A DNA stretch of 64,000 nucleotides. It comes from Asterias amurensis. Taxonomy: Eukaryota > Echinodermata > Asteroidea > Forcipulatida > Asteriidae. Of this stretch, positions 9,801-19,270 are shown in pieces. Positions within the stretch are counted from its first letter, which is position 1. Every line of letters begins with the position of its first letter. A program made the position numbers and the translations under genes. The stretch is from the NCBI RefSeq assembly GCF_032118995.1, contig NC_092666.1, positions 14,458,501 through 14,522,500 of the forward strand. The letters run 5' to 3'. The notes below the pieces were generated by a model. The model saw only the letters and a program-made list of their open reading frames with translations. It made no database searches and was not told where the DNA came from.

Positions 9801-12792
9801 CGCCCCTAACTTTTGTTTCCAACAGCTCTCATTGGTTTTGCACGCATTTTCTGTGGACCTTTCCTGAACCGTGGACTCTGCTGCCCTTTGTTGTGTGTTT
9901 ATCTTCTTACCTTTGCACGTATGTCGATCAGTGTCCAGGGTGTATCCCGATTCACATTCGCATCTATAGCTACCGATAGAATTGATGCACATGTGGTCAC
10001 ACTTGAGAACAGAGTTGAAGACTCCTATACTGATCTGCAGATCACATTCGTCGATGTCTTTAAGGAATGAAATATAATCAAAGAGAAAAATAACGGAGGA
10101 ATACGAGATTATAGCGATAAAAATCATTATGTGACCCGGGTTAATACAATGGCGAGGAAATGTTCATACACGTTATTTATACATATATTTACGTTAATGA
10201 CGTCAACAGTTACGTCAGATGGAGTAATAGCTTTACTTTATTATTTTTTTTCACGCGGCGTGTCATGGCTAAAAGAGCACCAGAAGAGGACTTGTGTTTT
10301 TGATCAGAGTTTGGGTTCGAGTGGTGGCATTTGTGTCCTTATACACTTAGCCTTGACTTGTTGTCCTTCGGAAGACATAAGCCATGTCTCGTTTAGGCTA
10401 AGATTGGAAGTGCACTTAAAAGAACCCAGAACACTTATCATGGAAGATTGTGAGTTAACCCTAGTGTTTCTGGTTCACATATCAAGCCCCCTTGTTTACA
10501 GGTTTCTTCACGTTTGTAAGCTAGTGTGATTAAATTCATTTATGAAGCAACTTTTGCTTCATTGCCAGAAATATATAAACAGCCTATAGTTATAGTCATG
10601 TCAGATTTTGCGTACATTGTGTAATAAAAATAACTCTATATAGAAAGGTTTGCGGTAACACCATGTAATGACTATCTCTAATGAGTTGGGGTGGTTCTGA
10701 AAAGAACCGTTGGTTTCAACTCAACATTTCGATCAGTATGCTCTGATCATCTTCTTGAGAAATAACTCTCCCATGTTCACATTGAACTAAACCAACTTAT
10801 TATCAGAGTGTGAATGTTGGATTTTGTTGTTGTAGTTGTTGATGTTGCTGTTCGGGTTGTTTTATCAAGTAATACAAAAGTTATTACATACCTGTGTTGC
10901 ATGTTGTACCAGTGTATCCAGGCTGACATTGGCAGGTGTCTGGTGCGACGCAATCCCCGTTGATACACGGTGGATCGCAAATGGCTAGAACAATACAATT
11001 AAACAACGGAAATAAAAAGTAAAACAACAAGTTTTCCGTAGGACATCATCAGCTGTCAAACATAAAAAAAATTATGAATAAATAATTAAAAGGTGCGTTG
11101 AAAATTGTTAATTAGGCAGGATGCCAGTCCCATACATGTGACATGGTATTGTGGTTGTAACCTTATCCTGGTAAGCATATTGTTGCACTTGTTTGTTGGA
11201 TACCTTTTGTAGGACACAAAACACAATGTCCACAGATTTACATTAAACTAACACGGTTTTAAGATAATGGTGGAAGAAAGCTTGAGTAAAACCATGGCCT
11301 CCATGGTAAAACAATGTCACAAAATAGTTTTACAATGTGTGTAATATCGTGCAAATGTATTTACCAGTACTGGTATCTCCTTATATAGTCACTTACCCAT
11401 TGCACATTGACCAAAGCGATTTCTGCGCCATCCATCGCAACATTCAGCTCGTTCCTCAGGGGTCCATTGTGTGTAGTAAAGTGGATACGATGCTAGTCTG
11501 TGGTGAAACAAACATAGATTAAGATACAATCCTATCATTAGTAACTCCTGATGCCAGTCTCTACAAAGACAACTGTCACTTCCCCTAATAGAGAACTGCC
11601 GTAGTCTTGACCCAAAACGTCACTATATCATACTGTTAACGTAACGTAACGTAACGTAACGTAACGTAACGTATGGTAACGTAACGTAACGTAACGTAAC
11701 GAAACGTAACGGCCTAAGACAGAGGACACGCTTTTGTTCTTGAATTCATTTCGGTTGACTACTGTAAAACCTACAATAGCTGACTAACGCAAAGCAATCG
11801 GGCGATACCGTTTATTTTTACACATCGTACGTCTGTAGCTAGCCTCTGTCTTTTCCACAGATATTTTTATGGTAAATGTGCCACCAGTGTGTCGATACCT
11901 AGTTCCCCAGAAAATAGATCTAATAATCTCTACAGTTCAAGATTGATTTTTTGAACTAAGTGAACCAACCTTGTTCTTGTGCACCGTTGCCACCATCCGC
12001 ACTTCAAACTATACGACTCGGTATGGTACTTTGTAATAGACAGAGTCCGTAAGTAATGGTAAACTTTACTGCATTCATTCACCCTGGTATAAAGAACCAG
12101 AAGAAAAAAATATCATTCAATTTAATTAGATGCTTCTTATATAGATGCACATGTCCGTCACCCAGTAACACTCAAGGCGCTTCAACATTTTCCTGCGAGG
12201 TATGTGGAACTATGTTTTTGAGTTATAAAACCAATGATTACAAGCTGATGAGGTGCAATTTGGCGCCAATCAAAACAGGTACAAGGGTGGGGGGGGGGCG
12301 GGCGAACCACTTCTCTTTTCGAAGAACCGGGTTCTTTTACATGCGTTGCACAACACACAGAACCAACGGTTTTAATAAGGACACATAACGACACAAGTGT
12401 CATGCTTAAGGGCACAAGTGTCATGACAAGGACTCGAACCCACACTCTGCTGAGCAGATACACAAGGGCCCACTTTTATGGCTCTGTTTTACCGTAAGCG
12501 AAGAATCGGCGCTTGCGGAAGCAGGGTAAATCTGCGCTTACGGTAAGCGTGTTTCTCATCAGGACTCGGCAGGGAATTTTGAAGATATGATAAAGATAGG
12601 GATAAGGATGATAATGTTAAAAATAAAAGCTCTATCTTATTTGCGTTCACGCATGGTATAAAATAATACATTACTGCAGTGTTTTATAGGTCTGTTACCG
12701 ACTCCAAATTGCTCTTACCCTAACGATTCTCCCTGCACTGACAGGCCGAGTACCAGTGAAACACACACGACTCCTTGCAGTAGAGACTTCAT
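250..12792 (-). CDS. Gene B: EMI-EGF-SRCR receptor-like protein (3' part outside window)
   Basis: Fourteen coding exons are visible, in transcript order: 12719-12792, 11970-12068, 11397-11497, 10892-10984, 9911-10057, 9113-9238, 8393-8506, 7878-8000, 6007-6147, 4861-5154, 3158-3460, 2265-2579, 769-891, 250-375. They join in frame to about 726 residues. Order of parts: signal peptide (1-22), EMI-like region (25-92), one compact EGF (93-122), four cbEGFs with D-I/T-D-E-C starts or variants (123-292), a degenerate EGF (293-339), three SRCR domains (340-643) and two EGF-like modules (644-726). From the EGF block onward all exons are phase 1-1. The product should enter the secretory pathway. By analogy with gene A, further EGFs, a membrane helix and a tail are expected beyond the left edge. 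The start MKSLLQ matches MNSLLQ of gene A. Ligand and function are unknown; adhesion, pathogen recognition or uptake are all possible for this domain mix. Confidence 0.9.
1485..1580 (+). repeat. Short GC-rich repeat block
   Basis: GCGCTAGTCCGAAGACTAGC and GCGCTAGTCCGACAGACTAG repeat in tandem, each followed by ACACGGCG. Each unit is also a small hairpin (CTAGTC and GACTAG). Confidence 0.7.
1618..1955. mobile_element. Foldback element with long hairpin
   Basis: A spacer (1618-1772) leads into an inverted repeat. The left arm, from ATTGACTGCTTTTACTCGTG to GCGTTTTATTTTCCCTCGG, pairs with the right arm to about 1950 around a short loop. A second copy at 43659-43947 has the spacer and right arm but lacks the left arm. 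Confidence 0.7.
2012..2084 (+). repeat. tRNA-like sequence
   Basis: GGGGCTGCATAGTTCGGTTG starts a 73-base stretch ending CAGGTTCAAGACTCGCCC. It has A- and B-box-like parts but an imperfect anticodon arm, so it is read as a SINE head or tRNA pseudogene. A similar start (GCTAGATAGCTCAGTTGGTA) lies at 61243. Confidence 0.45.
2265..2579 (-). CDS. Gene B exon 12: SRCR domain 3
   Basis: A 315-base phase 1-1 exon encodes the third SRCR domain (about residues 539-643). Landmarks are [53 protein letters not shown] and AGVICEIG. Six cysteines are visible. The acceptor (ACTATCAG) and donor (GGTAAGTC) are clear. An in-frame Met upstream of the acceptor is intronic and not a start. Confidence 0.92.
2690..3047. 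mobile_element. TTAA MITE family 1, diverged
   Basis: It carries the family blocks TTACTTGGTAACGAGCAA, GAGAGCTGTTGATAGTATAA and a final GTGCCTTTAAA. It lies in the intron between SRCR 2 and SRCR 3 of gene B. Confidence 0.7.
3158..3460 (-). CDS. Gene B exon 11: SRCR domain 2
   Basis: A 303-base phase 1-1 exon encodes the second SRCR domain (about residues 438-538). Visible landmarks are [49 protein letters not shown] and a final VVVYC. Six cysteines are present. The centre is more divergent than in domains 1 and 3, with a Tyr/Trp/Ser-rich stretch ([14 protein letters not shown]) where FG.G.GPI usually sits. Confidence 0.92.
4016..4407. mobile_element. TTAA foldback MITE family 3
   Basis: Arms start TTAAAGGAACACGTTGCCTT and end AAGGCAACGTGTTCCTTTAA. 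The two halves are near-complete inverted copies meeting around CCATTTATGGGAG and CTCCCATAAATGG. It lies in the intron between SRCR 1 and SRCR 2 of gene B. Confidence 0.85.
4861..5154 (-). CDS. Gene B exon 10: SRCR domain 1
   Basis: One phase 1-1 exon of 294 bases encodes a full scavenger receptor cysteine-rich domain (about residues 340-437). Landmarks are [50 protein letters not shown] and RDCPNRC. Six cysteines are visible, the group A number, although group A SRCRs are usually split over two exons. It lies between the degenerate EGF exon at 6007-6147 and SRCR 2. Gene A has no counterpart. Confidence 0.92.
6007..10984 (-). CDS. Gene B exons 4-9: EGF-like block
   Basis: Six phase 1-1 exons. 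Exon 10892-10984 encodes a short laminin/Nimrod-like EGF ([19 protein letters not shown]). Exons 9911-10057, 9113-9238, 8393-8506 and 7878-8000 encode EGF modules; three open with a DxDEC calcium-binding start, and the one at 8393-8506 opens with GVGEC. Exon 6007-6147 starts [12 protein letters not shown] but has only four cysteines. The 9911-10057 module ([20 protein letters not shown]) is nearly identical to its gene A counterpart, so it is under constraint or recently converted. Confidence 0.88.
6237..6621. mobile_element. TTAA MITE family 1
   Basis: Terminal inverted repeats AGGCAGTGGACACTATTGG and CCAAAAGTGTCCACTGTCTT lie between TTAA sites. The internal arms include GAGACCTCAAG inverted repeats. 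The right TTAA is shared with the next copy. Confidence 0.85.
6618..6949. mobile_element. TTAA MITE family 1, diverged
   Basis: It abuts the previous copy through a shared TTAA and ends GGTGTCCAGTCTCTTTAA, where the Kolobok-like element begins, so three elements are joined head to tail at TTAA sites. Confidence 0.7.
6946..7725 (+). mobile_element. Kolobok-like DNA transposon relic with THAP remnant
   Basis: The ends are inverted (AGTGACCTGGAA at left, TTCCAGGTGACT at right) and border TTAA on the left and TTAT on the right. The interior encodes a decayed THAP zinc finger. TTAA target sites together with a THAP domain point to the Kolobok superfamily; this is inference from two hallmarks. The remainder of the transposase is missing. 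The element abuts a family 1 MITE on its left, sharing TTAA. Confidence 0.6.
7200..7386 (+). pseudogene. THAP domain relic of transposase
   Basis: The ATG at 7200 opens [20 protein letters not shown], the C-x4-C start of a THAP finger. A second frame then gives [20 protein letters not shown] and later [10 protein letters not shown], the HF and A-x-P-T parts at the C-terminal end of the domain. About 25 residues between the parts are missing, with a frameshift, and the expected Cys in LCS is Phe. It cannot encode a working finger. Confidence 0.7.
11397..12068 (-). CDS. Gene B exons 2-3: EMI-like domain
   Basis: Exons 11970-12068 and 11397-11497 encode a small cysteine-rich domain. The first gives KCGWWQRC after a Tyr-rich stretch; the second gives [19 protein letters not shown]...RC followed by ECCxGWRR is the pattern of EMI domains in EGFL7-, MEGF- and multimerin-type proteins. 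The intron between them is phase 2. Gene A has the same two exons, of 105 and 101 bases against 99 and 101 here. Confidence 0.82.
11636..11711 (+). repeat. GTAAC pentanucleotide microsatellite
   Basis: About fifteen units of GTAAC with a single interruption (GTATGGTAAC) and one GAAAC variant. It lies in gene B intron 2. Confidence 0.95.
12719..12792 (-). CDS. Gene B exon 1: start codon and signal peptide
   Basis: The ATG at 12792-12790 opens [17 protein letters not shown], a short basic start followed by a hydrophobic core typical of a cleaved signal peptide. The exon ends in phase 2 at a GGGTAAGA donor. A likely acceptor (pyrimidine-rich tract ending in GACAG) lies about 25 bases upstream of the ATG, so the first exon is untranslated. 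The paralog starts with MNSLLQVAVCIGLVLCI in the same exon context, which supports the choice of start. Confidence 0.88.
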
Positions 12793-13742
12793 CCCAACCG
12801 TCAGTGTGCTTTGCACTCTGTCAATAGAACATTGGGTAAATTCACATTCACTATACCTTTAAGGGGATCGAAAACATAACACAAAGGGATCACAAAAAGT
12901 CTTGGGTTGCCACACAAGGAATTTGGGGGCGCAAGGGTCTACGGGAGGTTCTTAACTACAGAGACAACGGAAAGTGTAGAATTTTTCTCCACAGGGGATG
13001 CAAACGATAGAATGGGTGTGGGTGAATGATTTATTGCTAGGAAAGGGGGTCCTCTTTTTTCTGGGCACTGGTGCGTGCATTTAGCAAACGTGTCTGGTGA
13101 GTTGTAGTTACTATTATGTTACTGAAATCGAATTAGCTCTATCACAAGTACTGAGATCTCTGTAATAAAAGGTTTGGGTACTTTTTATAAGACACAAAAC
13201 ATAACGTCCACAGATTCAAATTGAACTTAATAGGTTTAAAGATAGCGAGGGTAGGAATTTACCTTCCCTTAAAAACTAAAACTGCCGACGAGGTGCTGTA
13301 GCTAAGAGAAATTAGTAAAACAATTTCACGAGAAAAAAAAAACATCTCAGCGAGACGAAAAATATTTTAGCATGTACGCCTGAAAACATTGCTCTGTGAT
13401 TTAACTTGCATCTTCATTCACAGTGAGTTGGCCTCCATGTCATGACCAACAAACTTGATCTACAAAAGGTATCAAAACGGAAATGAAAGACATGATGAAA
13501 CAACGCTGTGTTTTTAATTTAGCCGCTTATTGCCAAAAATTGCCGACAAAACCTCTGCAAACCTTTCTTCACATGTCTTTATACTTTCATCTGTATCAAT
13601 AATTTCCATAAGGTTAACGTCTTAAAACTGGTAATTGTCTTGAATTTGCATTTTTGTTGACGCGTTTAGACTGTGCCCGATTATCTGAATTTCGAGTTTT
13701 TGAAAGTTTGAAGAAAGCGAGAAACAATTAACTAGCTACAGA

Positions 13743-14516
13743 TTAAAGGCATTGGACACTAATGGTAACTACTTAAAATAATTGTTTCGATAAGAACTTA
13801 CTTGGTAACGAGCAATGGAGAGCTGTTGACAGTATAAAACATTGTGAGAAATGGCTCCCTCTGAAGTAACGTAGTTTTTGATAAAAAGGTGATGTCTCAC
13901 TCAAAATTATTATTAAAATACTTCAAAGGCCTGAATCCTTTTAATAGGCATTTTAAAGAACACAGATTTTAAAGAACATTTTGTGCAGCACTGCAAGTTT
14001 GTTTTTCTTTCACTATTCTCTTGCAAATTCGATGACCAAATTGGGTATGTTTCACAGATTTTTTTTTTCACAGACACAGCTGGAATACACCAAGTGAGAA
14101 TACTGGTCTTTGACAATTACCGAAGGTGCCTTTAAAGACAGTGGACACTGTAATTTAAACTCAAAATAATTATCATCATAAAACCTTTCTTCATTACGAC
14201 TAATGGGGAGAGGTTGAAAGTATAAATCATTGTGGGAAACAGCTCCCTCTGAAGTGACGTAGTTTTCGAGAAAGAAGTACTTTTCCACGAATGCGATTTC
14301 GAGACCTCAAGTTTAGAATTTGAGGTCTCGAAATCAAGCTTTAGAAAGCACACAACTTCGTGTGACATGGGCGTTTTTTCTTTCATTATTATCTCGCAAC
14401 TTCGACGACCGTTTGAGCTCAAATTTTAACAGGTTTGTTATTTTATGCATATGTTGAGATACACCAAGTGTGAAGACTAGTCTTTGACAATTACCTATAG
14501 TGTCCACTGTCTTTAA
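13743..14516. mobile_element. Two TTAA MITE family 1 copies sharing one TTAA
   Basis: Copies at 13743-14135 and 14132-14516. The first starts TTAAAGGCATTGGACACTAA; the second ends TGTCCACTGTCTTTAA. They share the TTAA at 14132-14135. Both lie in the first intron of gene B, close to its leader exon. Confidence 0.8.
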
Positions 14517-14596
14517 GAAAATTACGACCACATGATTTAAAGCCTTTTCGGTTTTAATCCTTCTGGGCCTGTAAACAATTTTAAAGCTTCCTACCT

Positions 14597-14725
14597 TTAG
14601 AGTGCCACTCGACAATCCTCAAATTGCTTCTCAGTCAATGTAATGATTAATCTACTGATTTATGTGTAGTCTTAGCTCTCCGTCTGTGATATGAACATTT
14701 GAGGAAACCCACTCCCCCTTTTATA
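14597..14725 (-). promoter_or_regulatory. Gene B promoter (TATA box) and untranslated leader exon
   Basis: On the minus strand TATAAAAG lies at 14725-14718. A candidate untranslated exon follows, from about 14690 to a GGTAGGA donor after 14597. Upstream is a block (TTTTTCCCCGGAT, then TTTGGTAGAA) that recurs in the same order upstream of the TATA-like box of gene A at 41550-41557. Such conservation between paralogs in non-coding DNA supports a real core promoter. The transcription start is inferred from the usual TATA spacing. Confidence 0.6.
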
Positions 14726-15129
14726 ATTCTACCAAAATCTTCGTATCCGGGGAAAAAGAAAACACTCCAGGAAAGATAAGGTTTTATAGTCCCGAGGAAA
14801 CGTTGTATTATTTGATACAAAACATAGTTCATATCAACATCTGGCATGTCATTTGCTTTGGCGATAATTACAGGATTTTGTTTTAAACTTTGAGTGTTAG
14901 TTTTTATATCTTGTTATGATTGGTTATCTTTATTAAACCCCAAGATGTTTGGATGCCTGGTCACCCGGATTCTCTATGCCATGTGCAATAATACAAACAC
15001 AAATATGGAAGTGTGTTATTTGGGACTAGAGCCAAACTTCACTGTATTGGGGGAAATTTACATGTGAAGATCTATGACAATATCTTTGACAATGTTGAGC
15101 ATTTTAAGTACTAAGGTGTCTGTCAATAT

Positions 15130-15680
15130 CTTTATCTTAAAATGTGCACATTGAGAAAATTACTAAGACTATTAATAAACGTGAGGGGGTTTCTCCGGAG
15201 GATAAGAAGTGTTCTTCCCCATCATACTTTAAACTTGTTGTACAAAACTCTGATGCTCCCTCACTTTGATTATTGTGATGCTATTTGGGGCAACTCAGCC
15301 AAAGTTGTTCTCACAAAATTGAGAAAGTCCAAAACAGTGCTGGTCGGGCTATCCTTGGCCTCAGTCTAGAGATCCCAAACTATTTCATTTACTCTTGGTT
15401 TGCAGTTAAGTGAAAGAAGACATTCTCATTTAAACCACTTGGTTTTAAGCGTCTTACTTCCAGATTGTTTTTATGCTTTGACTGCACACTCTTACAAAAC
15501 CAGATCGGTTTCAAGGTAATCTTATTTTCCACACTGCCAAAATCCAATTCTGATAAACTCAAAACTGCTGCTTGTAGAGCCAAGAAGACATGGGGACCAG
15601 TCTACAGCACACCGACTCCTCTCGTTGAACTTGACTTCTCCTGAGCAGACGCTTGGTGGCGCTCCACACTTACCTTCAAA
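15130..15680 (+). mobile_element. Non-LTR reverse transcriptase fragment (Jockey/CR1 type)
   Basis: The frame gives LLYKTLMLPHFDYCDAIWGN followed by KLRKSKTVLVGLSL, the region after the RT palm in CR1/Jockey elements. Stops and a frameshift follow at about 15366. It lies between genes B and A. Confidence 0.75.
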
Positions 15681-16119
15681 CGAATGTATACTCACCATTT
15701 GAATTCAGTCTACCCGCAGTACACTCGTTTCCTTTGTGATTTATCTGCGCTGGTAAGCGTCGTTTTTCAAGCGTGACCTCGGGTTGAACATTAGTTAGTC
15801 CAAAGGGCTTCTGAAATTCAGTCTTTTTCGGCCTTATCTGAAAAGTATTAACAGAAATAATGTGGCAGTACATTGAAAAGAAGAGCATATAAAAAAAATC
15901 TGTCGTTTTGTATGAAACAAATCGGTGCAACTCATATTTTAATAAGATAAATTTGTACGTAACAAATGGCTTCAAAAAGAAAGAAAACAAGTCACACGCA
16001 TGACACACGACATACAACACATCAACAAAGGCACACTTCTCTTAGTAATTGCTTGGACAGTTGAACAATAAAATCTAATAAAGCAAATTTGCAGTTCCTT
16101 GAAGACTGTTACAAGTAGT

Positions 16120-16711
16120 TTAAAGTCACCTGGAAGTGGTATTTTTTCAAAATAAAGCTTTTGTCACTAATATATGTGTTTTGATGAGTGGAATGTGAAT
16201 AAACAGTTAACTAAGGTTTTAAAAAAATCAGTTCTTATGTTATTTACAAATTTAAGAGTAGACCCCGACCCGAGAGGGCGCTGTTCGTGACGTCAATCCA
16301 GGCAGACTTTGCCTGTAATGCGTAGAGTAAAGACAATTGCAAAGTACATGTACGGACCAAGTCGTGAGTTTGTACGTTTCAAAAAAAAAAAAAAAAAAAT
16401 GTTGTTTTTTCCCCGGCAATGCCCACCAGGTGTATTGCTGCTGAATGCAGAAAAACACTTTTTGAAATGTACCAACTCACGACTTGGACGTACATGTACT
16501 TTGCACGTGTGTTTACTATACGCATTGCAGGCAAAGTCTGCCTCGATTGACGTCAAAAAAGGGGTAGGCGGAGTCAGCCCCCCAAACAACTTTATATATT
16601 TTTTAAACATATAAATCGTAACAAACAATTACTAAAAAAATTGTTTTATTGTTCGTCAGCATATACTCTTAGGTTTGAAAGAAACAAAATTATATTTTCA
16701 GGTGACTTTAA
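16120..16711. mobile_element. Kolobok-like MITE, full copy
   Basis: About 590 bases between TTAA sites with inverted ends AGTCACCTGG and CAGGTGACT. Inner arms are inverted around GAGGCAGACTTTGCCT and a poly(A) tract. It keeps CCCGGCAATGCCCACCAGGT, the start of the THAP relic seen at 7195-7212, so it is a deletion derivative of that element type. Confidence 0.75.
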
Positions 16712-17596
16712 TGTTCTTATGAATAATATGCCACACACGATGGACTTCGTAACACTTCCTTTTCTGAATTTATTTATTTATTTATTTATTTCTTGTTTAT
16801 CCTGGGAAATCCATTTAGTAAGAAAAACTCACTGATCTCCCATGGATCCCAGCTAATAACAAACTACAGAAGTGAACTTAAGATAAAAATATTACAAATT
16901 TACACAGAAAAACATTGCACATTTCCCTTTTTGCTTTTATTGTGTAAACAAAAACGGCCTTGAATTTTGAATCAAAGGTTTGGTTAAACAAGATGGCGGA
17001 CTGTATACAGTTCACAAAGTAAAAGGAAAACAACACAATTTCGACTAGGCATTTTTGTGTTCACCATTATGTTCTACTTTAAGATATTTGGCCCCCATTC
17101 ATTATTAACAACTTTTTATTAGCCCAAAGCGCCAAATCAAAGGAAACGTGTCCCTTTAGACAAACAAAAGAAACACTTGAGCAGCCTTTATCCGTGTTTT
17201 ACTAGTTTTATCTATAACTCTATAAATTTATAATAAACCTTGGATTGACACGCTCTTATGACGGAGGTTTGTTACAAGAGGGCGCTTTTTCAGCCAATAA
17301 TGTATCGGCTATCATGACGACTAAAAGCCACGATCATAGACACGGTGAGCCCGCCCTCTATAGTTCTATGCAAACGTGTACTGGTCCCCTGTCTTTATCC
17401 GCAAGAGTAATATCACGTTTTGGTTTTACAGAACCAATAATTTCATTGGATAAACGGGCAGTGACATAAGCTTTCCATATTGTGTTTTGATTGGTCAAAA
17501 GTAATGTTTAGCAGCTACACTATCGTTTGTCTGCGTGAGCAGCTACACTTTCGGTCGTCTGTATGCAGCATGCAGTAGTGTGTAGGCAATGTATAA

Positions 17597-17870
17597 TAGA
17601 TGTTAAATTTGCACCGGGGATAAAGAATATTAATTTTGGTTTTTACCCATACACGGATGCGTGTTAGCTCTGTACACTCAGCAATTTCCCGAGTCCTGTG
17701 AAAACAATATATCAGGTAAATTACTCGGGTGGGATTCGAACCCAGGACCCTTTCAATTCTAGAGCAGTGTCTTACCAGCTAGACTACCGAGATTGCCCGG
17801 TAGCTAGAGGCAGTTTGAATCCTATGTTTTGGGCGCGGGTACCGCAACGATGTAGGTGAAAGGTGATTAT
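17597..17870 (-). mobile_element. tRNA-derived SINE family 1
   Basis: The minus strand has an A-box-like TAGTCTAGCTGGTAAGAC and a B box GGGTTCGAATCCCACC, followed by a body ending near GGTGCAAATTTAACATCTAT. Other copies lie at about 51435-51670, 55865-55990 (fragment), 62195-62440, 62450-62560 (body only) and 63700-63860. Confidence 0.75.
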
Positions 17871-19051
17871 GGACAGGGATTGACGTAGGCTAAAAGCACG
17901 TAATATCTGGCGTTAGATGTTTAGGATAATGGGTACTACGTGGACTATCTTGACTATGTTCGTACAGAGACAGTACTCCGCCGACTTTTGATGAGTATAG
18001 TTTTCCCACACTCCAGAGTTGTGCTTTGGATTTACTTTTCTAAATCAACTTCGAATTTAAATGTAAATATTGAAAACCTAATAATTAATAGTAGCACAAG
18101 GGTTCACTCATTTCAAAGATTGATTTCCTGAACACTAAGGTTTTGCTTTTTGAACTTTTTATTGATTACCTTTATTTATCAACATTGCACAATCTTGGTT
18201 ACATTGATTATTTTATAGATACAAATAGAAATTAAAAGTATAGGAAATGTCACATTACAGAAAGACACACTAAACCCGAGCGTCTGTAGTGTACAGCTTT
18301 AAATTACCAAACGGTTATTAGGCAAAATGTCCAGATGCAATTTACAGTCAAAACTCCGTCCATCAGGCAATCTCAAAGCCTGGCAAAAAGGGTCACTTAC
18401 AATGACAAATGTTTGGACCCGTCGTAGTACTACTTACTTCAATAATAATTTGTTTTAACGTACAAAACATGATATAACATCTTGATTTAACAACAATGAC
18501 GGACCATACATGTTAATCTGGGAGGGGGCAATAGGGGATGAGCTGGAGAAAAAAAAGTTTTGGTTGAATTTTGTTCTGCTGTAAAAGCAATGAACCAAAG
18601 TTATGAACTTATACCAGCGGTGTCTTGGGCTCGGGCCGAGTGGTAATGCGAACATTATCTGATAATGTGGTGCAATGGCTTTGGGCTAAACTCAATGTCA
18701 GCCGTGGAAGGGGGTTTTGCAATGTTTTTTTTTTCTGTACATCAAAATTGCCATCCTCAACAATTTTCCTATTGTTTTTAAGGATTTTATTGAATCGATT
18801 TTAGGAAAGTACAATCCCCATTGAAACGCACTACGACAGTGGCAATTTTGATGTACAGAAAACAACTTATGGGTTAAGAGTGTGTTTAAATTTTGGCCCA
18901 AACTGGGTGAGCATAGACATTTTTTTTTAATTTTGCTGCCCTCTCCCCAACGCAGCCACTTGTCAACAATATTGAGATGTATCACAGTTCAGCAACATGA
19001 AAATAAGTGTATACTTTTTACAACTTGATCAAAATGCTCAATACACCTTTG

Positions 19052-19270
19052 GGAACACTAGGTGGCAGCAGATTCCAATACCGGGTAAATCCAACAAGAA
19101 AGGTTACAGTGGAAGCACTTAAATACTAACAATTAAAAAATTGCTTGTGCTTTCGTCACAACAACTCCTTCATCAGATGCAAATCCATTGTCCTCGGAAA
19201 TGTGCCTTTGCTCAGAACTACAAAAACAAATCCCTGGTATGTCTGCTGCCACCTAGCGTTTAAAAGTATC
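19052..19270. mobile_element. Foldback element, CTAGGTGGCAGCAG ends
   Basis: ACACTAGGTGGCAGCAGATT faces GTCTGCTGCCACCTAGCGTT, with further inverted sequence inside. Similar pairs are at 26028-26145, 32101-32225 and 47072-47350. Confidence 0.65.

Noticed and set aside
17700..17815. Functional tRNA genes at B-box matches (17.7, 24.2, 41.3, 51.6 and 62.3 kb)
   Set aside because: GGTTCGAATCC boxes recur with the same flanking body sequence in several copies and no good cloverleaf, so these are SINEs.
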